A stretch of 8,067 nucleotides of DNA, taken from NCBI GenBank assembly GCA_030042375.1, contig JASHZU010000148.1:1-8067 (forward strand), in the 5' to 3' direction. The DNA comes from Verrucomicrobiia bacterium (GTDB lineage: Bacteria > Verrucomicrobiota > Verrucomicrobiae > Limisphaerales > UBA11358). This document shows, in pieces, positions 5,536-8,067 of this stretch. How positions within the stretch are numbered: the first letter of the stretch is position 1; every line of letters begins with the position of its first letter. The translations under genes were made by a program, and so were the position numbers. The notes under the pieces are model-generated. The model was not told the origin of the DNA and did no database searches. It saw only the letters and a list, made by a program, of their open reading frames with translations.

Positions 5536-6674
5536 AACTTCAGGACGTAAAGGATCACGGCCACGACCGCGTCCGCGATGATAATCATGAGGATGCTGCT
5601 GACCACCGCATCCGTGGCTGATTCACCGACGGCGCTGGGGCCCTTTTTGGTTTGCAACCCTTTCAGGCAGCCGATGCCGGCGATGAGCGCGCCAAAGATA
5701 AATCCTTTGGACACGCCAATAACAATATCGCGGTAGTGAAGTGTCTCAGCCATTTGGTTGTAAATGGTGACGAGGGGAAAGCCCATGGCCAGCATGACCA
5801 GCACGCCGCCCGCAATGGAAACGCAAATGGAGTAAACCGTGAGGACCGGCGTCAGCAATATCCCGGCCACGATGCGTTGCACGACCAGGAAACGCATGGG
5901 ACTCAGCCCCAGCGTTTCCAGCGCATTGAGTTCCTCGTTCACTTTCATCGTGCCCAATTCCGCGGCGAAGGCGGAGCCGGAACGGCCGGCCAGGATAATG
6001 GCGGTAATCAGCCCGGCCATTTCACGGGCCATGATAATGCCGAGCATGTTGGCGATAAAAATTTCCGCGCCAAACATCCGGAACGGCGCGGCGGCTTCAA
6101 ACGCAATGATCAACCCCACGAGCAGGCTGATGAGCGAGATGATGGGCAGGGCGTTGACGCCGGCCTGCTCGAAGATGCGCCAGACTTCGGGCCAGCGCAT
6201 GCGTTTGGGCTGCGCCAGGTTGCTGGCTATCCCCGCGGCGGCTTCGCCCATAAATCCCAATTCCTGTTTCCAGCCCTCGCTGGCATGCATCGTGGACCGG
6301 CCCACCTGTTCGGCCAGGCCCATTTTGGGCGGCGGCTGGGGCAAATTCTTCTGATAATCCACGACCGAAAACCGCTGGTAAAGATCGGTGAACTCGGGCC
6401 GCAATCCTTTGATGGTGGCCTGGACGCCGGGGCAGGGACCGCCCATGCTCAAAAAATGCAGGAGCGCGAGGCCTGCGCCGTCACAACGCTCAACACCCGA
6501 AGCATCCACTTCGAGGCGTTTGGGCGGGTTATGACGCAGCGCCGTTTCCAATTCTCTCCAGACCGGCGCCGTCGTGGCCGCGTCGAATTGTCCCGACAAT
6601 ATGACCGACGCCTCGCCGGCGCTGCCGGAGCGCAAGTCAAAGCGGGCGGGAGATTCGGCGACGGTTGAGGACAT
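5532..6674 (-). CDS. mlaE: Lipid-transport permease MlaE with fused N-terminal STAS (MlaB-like) domain
   Basis: This is the inner-membrane permease of the MCE transporter, 380 aa against about 260 for E. coli MlaE. The extra length is an N-terminal STAS domain (about 15-110) including VILSGQFDAATTAPVWRELE and LEVDASGVERCDGAGLALL, where the usual STAS D-[ST]-G turn reads DASGVERCDGAGL. This corresponds to separate MlaB in E. coli. A linker with a basic/amphipathic stretch leads to the permease (about 150-380). Its conserved cores are LVGLIIAFEAA, AREMAGLITAIILAGRSGSA followed by FAAELGTMKVNEELNALETL (the coupling helix contacting the ATPase), and KGFIFGALIAGIGCLKGLQT. Four to five membrane helices are apparent. 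It is the first gene of the operon. The ATG at 6674 has no Shine-Dalgarno sequence, and later Met starts would cut into the STAS domain. Confidence 0.94.
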   Translation of the reverse strand: MSSTVAESPARFDLRSGSAGEASVILSGQFDAATTAPVWRELETALRHNPPKRLEVDASGVERCDGAGLALLHFLSMGGPCPGVQATIKGLRPEFTDLYQRFSVVDYQKNLPQPPPKMGLAEQVGRSTMHASEGWKQELGFMGEAAAGIASNLAQPKRMRWPEVWRIFEQAGVNALPIISLISLLVGLIIAFEAAAPFRMFGAEIFIANMLGIIMAREMAGLITAIILAGRSGSAFAAELGTMKVNEELNALETLGLSPMRFLVVQRIVAGILLTPVLTVYSICVSIAGGVLVMLAMGFPLVTIYNQMAETLHYRDIVIGVSKGFIFGALIAGIGCLKGLQTKKGPSAVGESATDAVVSSILMIIIADAVVAVILYVLKL

Positions 6675-6756
6675 GGAAGTTAAATACGGGTCATTGTGAA
6701 AACCGGCCCCGCTCGTTCGGATTTATTCCTAGATGCTCTGCAGAAATTCCTCGAAT

Positions 6757-6764
6757 TGTCAATT
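6757..6764 (-). promoter_or_regulatory. Possible -35 element for the lipid-transport operon
   Basis: The minus strand reads TTGACA (6762 down to 6757), a consensus -35 hexamer. It sits inside the small inverted repeat AATTG-T-CAATT (6754-6764) in the 150-bp gap before mlaE. I find no convincing -10 box 16-18 bases downstream, so this is only a candidate. The gap nevertheless needs a promoter if the terminator at 6780-6807 is real. Confidence 0.25.
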
Positions 6765-6779
6765 GCATCTTAGGGCAAC

Positions 6780-6807
6780 AAAAACTGCCCCTTGGTGCAA
6801 ATGGCAG
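6780..6807 (-). terminator. Probable intrinsic terminator of the TolC-family gene
   Basis: Reading the minus strand, 18 bases after the stop, CTGCC (6807-6803) pairs with GGCAG (6789-6785). A 2x2 internal loop and an inner TTG/CAA pairing close the top, and five T residues (6784-6780) follow. The stem is modest, so termination may be partial, leaving some read-through into the mlaE operon. Confidence 0.5.
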
Positions 6808-6824
6808 CGAACGGAGTTCTGGAC

Positions 6825-8067
6825 TTATTCCGCTTCGATGTTAATGCCCAATTCGTCGAGCGTGCTGCCCTCATCCGCGTAGAGGGTCGCCAGTGATTCC
6901 TCGTAAGTGGCCAGCGCCAGAATTTCCGCGCCTCTGGCCGAAGTCAGGTTGCTTTGGTATTGCAGCACTTCAAAGGTGGTGGCTTTGCCCACCGCGTAGG
7001 TTTTTTGCTCGGCATCCAGGGCGGCCTCGGCATAAATGCGGGCCTCGCGCGTGGCCTGCACGCTTTCGTAATCGGATTGGGCCGTGCCGATGTCATTGTC
7101 CACCGCCACCATGATGGTTTGCTCCAACTGTTTGAGCGTCAAAACCAACTGTTGCATCGTGACTTTGCCGGACTTGTAATTGTTGCGGGCACTTTGGTTG
7201 GCCAGCGGAACCTGGAACTGCACGCCGTAACTATAATAAGGCGCGTTGCCCTTGCCGATTTGGTCAAATGTGCCTTCATAAAATACGCCTTCGCCGTTGT
7301 AGCCAATCGTGCCGACCAAATCGAGTTCCGGGAAAACCTGGTTCTTTAAGAACTTTAATTGAATGCCCTGCTGCTCGACATTCAGCCGCGCCTGCACCAA
7401 ATCCGGCCGTAGCGTCATCGCCTTGCTCCAACTGTCCTGCAAATCGAACAGCACCAGCGGCGCGGCGAGTGCTTCCGTCGGCTGAACCTGGACATTTTGC
7501 CACTGCGGATAATTGTCTGTCAGCAGATTTTTTAGTGTCAATTCGTCCGTGCCTAATTTGCTCTCCGCAGCAATCAGGGTGGCTTTATTCTGGGCCAGCT
7601 GCGATTCGTCCTGCTGGACACTCAAGAGCGCCAAGGTGCCGATTTGCATCCGCTGCTTGTCCTGGTCCAATTGCGTTTGCGCCAGGTTTACCGCTTCCTG
7701 CTGCACCTTCACATTTTCCAGCGAGTAAATCAGCTCGTAATAGGCGTTTTGGACGGCCTCGATGCTCGTGATGACCTGTTCGCGGAAGCCCTGCTCGTTG
7801 TATTGGAGCCGGTTTTTGTTCACCTTGATGGTCAGCCGGGTCTGATCGATCCAAAAATTTTGCAACAACGGCTGGGTCAATTGCAGACCGATGGAGCCGC
7901 CGCTATTGGGAAGGTTGCTGGTGGAAAGAAATGTTTGCTCATTGATGCTGCCCTGAACGTTGTATTGCAGCCCACTAAACGGCAGCTCGCCCCCAATGCT
8001 GGAACTAAACGAATCATAAGTGGTCGTCTGCGCGGGCAAGGCAATTCCCTGAGAAGTGAAGCCGCTG
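6825..8067 (-). CDS. TolC-family outer-membrane efflux protein, C-terminal part (5' end outside window)
   Basis: These 413 residues belong to the outer-membrane-factor family, which forms trimeric beta-barrel/alpha-barrel channels from the periplasm to the outside. The frame stays open to the right edge; an apparent TTG start near 8039 is only an internal Leu codon (GIALPAQT), so the true start lies beyond the window. Family features are visible: alternating beta strands (IGGELPFSGLQYNVQGSINE), GLQLTQPLLQNF and long helices rich in Gln, Leu and Ala. They continue with YELIYSLENVKVQQEAVNLA, a second repeat starting LRPDLVQARLNVEQQ, and then FPELDLVGTIGYNG. TYAVGKATTFEVLQYQSNLT closes the second helical hairpin. 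Its partners (adaptor, inner-membrane pump) must be upstream if it is part of an efflux operon. It lies 150 bp before the lipid-transport genes on the same strand, with a probable terminator between. Confidence 0.92.
   Translation of the reverse strand, partial: SGFTSQGIALPAQTTTYDSFSSSIGGELPFSGLQYNVQGSINEQTFLSTSNLPNSGGSIGLQLTQPLLQNFWIDQTRLTIKVNKNRLQYNEQGFREQVITSIEAVQNAYYELIYSLENVKVQQEAVNLAQTQLDQDKQRMQIGTLALLSVQQDESQLAQNKATLIAAESKLGTDELTLKNLLTDNYPQWQNVQVQPTEALAAPLVLFDLQDSWSKAMTLRPDLVQARLNVEQQGIQLKFLKNQVFPELDLVGTIGYNGEGVFYEGTFDQIGKGNAPYYSYGVQFQVPLANQSARNNYKSGKVTMQQLVLTLKQLEQTIMVAVDNDIGTAQSDYESVQATREARIYAEAALDAEQKTYAVGKATTFEVLQYQSNLTSARGAEILALATYEESLATLYADEGSTLDELGINIEAE

Noticed and set aside
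5652..6668. Long + strand open frame (338 codons) opposite the permease gene
   Set aside because: Shadow of the real minus-strand permease. Its His/Gln/Gly-rich sequence matches no family, while the opposite frame is clearly MlaE.
8037..8039. TTG start codon for the TolC-family protein
   Set aside because: The frame continues upstream without a stop to the window edge, and the family needs a signal peptide and an N-terminal region not present here. This is an internal Leu codon.
1..8067. CRISPR arrays, tRNA or rRNA genes, insertion sequences
   Set aside because: No regularly spaced direct repeats, no cloverleaf, no rRNA-like segment and no transposase or terminal inverted repeats were seen.

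Overview
The window looks like a chromosomal segment from a diderm, moderately GC-rich bacterium. The MCE/Mla lipid-transport operon with a lipoprotein and a TolC-type outer-membrane factor shows an outer membrane. A GroEL ending in a Gly/Met-rich tail is typical of bacteria generally. The small DUF2089-like regulator next to three-helix membrane proteins whose tails read LEIRRMTSMD makes Verrucomicrobiota my best guess. That placement rests on remembered family resemblance, not on a marker-gene comparison.

Layout. (1) 1-386, + strand: the 3' end of groEL, followed by a hairpin and a strong intrinsic terminator. (2) About 470-915: a gene-poor spacer with GC-rich inverted repeats and no convincing gene. 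(3) 897-3112, + strand: an AT-rich promoter with a 30-bp near-perfect dyad, then a three-gene operon. The operon encodes a 101-aa helix-turn-helix protein and two paralogous secreted-then-membrane-anchored proteins of unknown function (315 and 291 aa). The first two genes overlap by ATGA and the last two are 15 bp apart. (4) 3132-6674, - strand: a four-gene lipid-transport operon, in transcription order STAS-MlaE permease, MlaF ATPase, MlaD-type MCE protein and PqiC-like auxiliary lipoprotein. Here too the first two genes overlap by ATGA. (5) 6825-8067, - strand: the 3' part of a TolC-family gene that runs off the right edge, with a probable terminator before the lipid-transport operon.

How they work together. 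The four - strand genes form a recognisable ABC importer/exporter for phospholipids or related lipids. The ATPase and permease sit in the inner membrane, the MCE ring in the periplasm, and the lipoprotein probably at the outer membrane. The TolC-like channel lies just upstream and may or may not belong to the same system. The + strand operon is the least explained part. A DNA-binding protein, a dyad inside its own promoter and two duplicated membrane proteins with near-identical cytoplasmic tails suggest an autoregulated envelope-sensing or envelope-maintenance module. No function can be assigned from the sequence alone.
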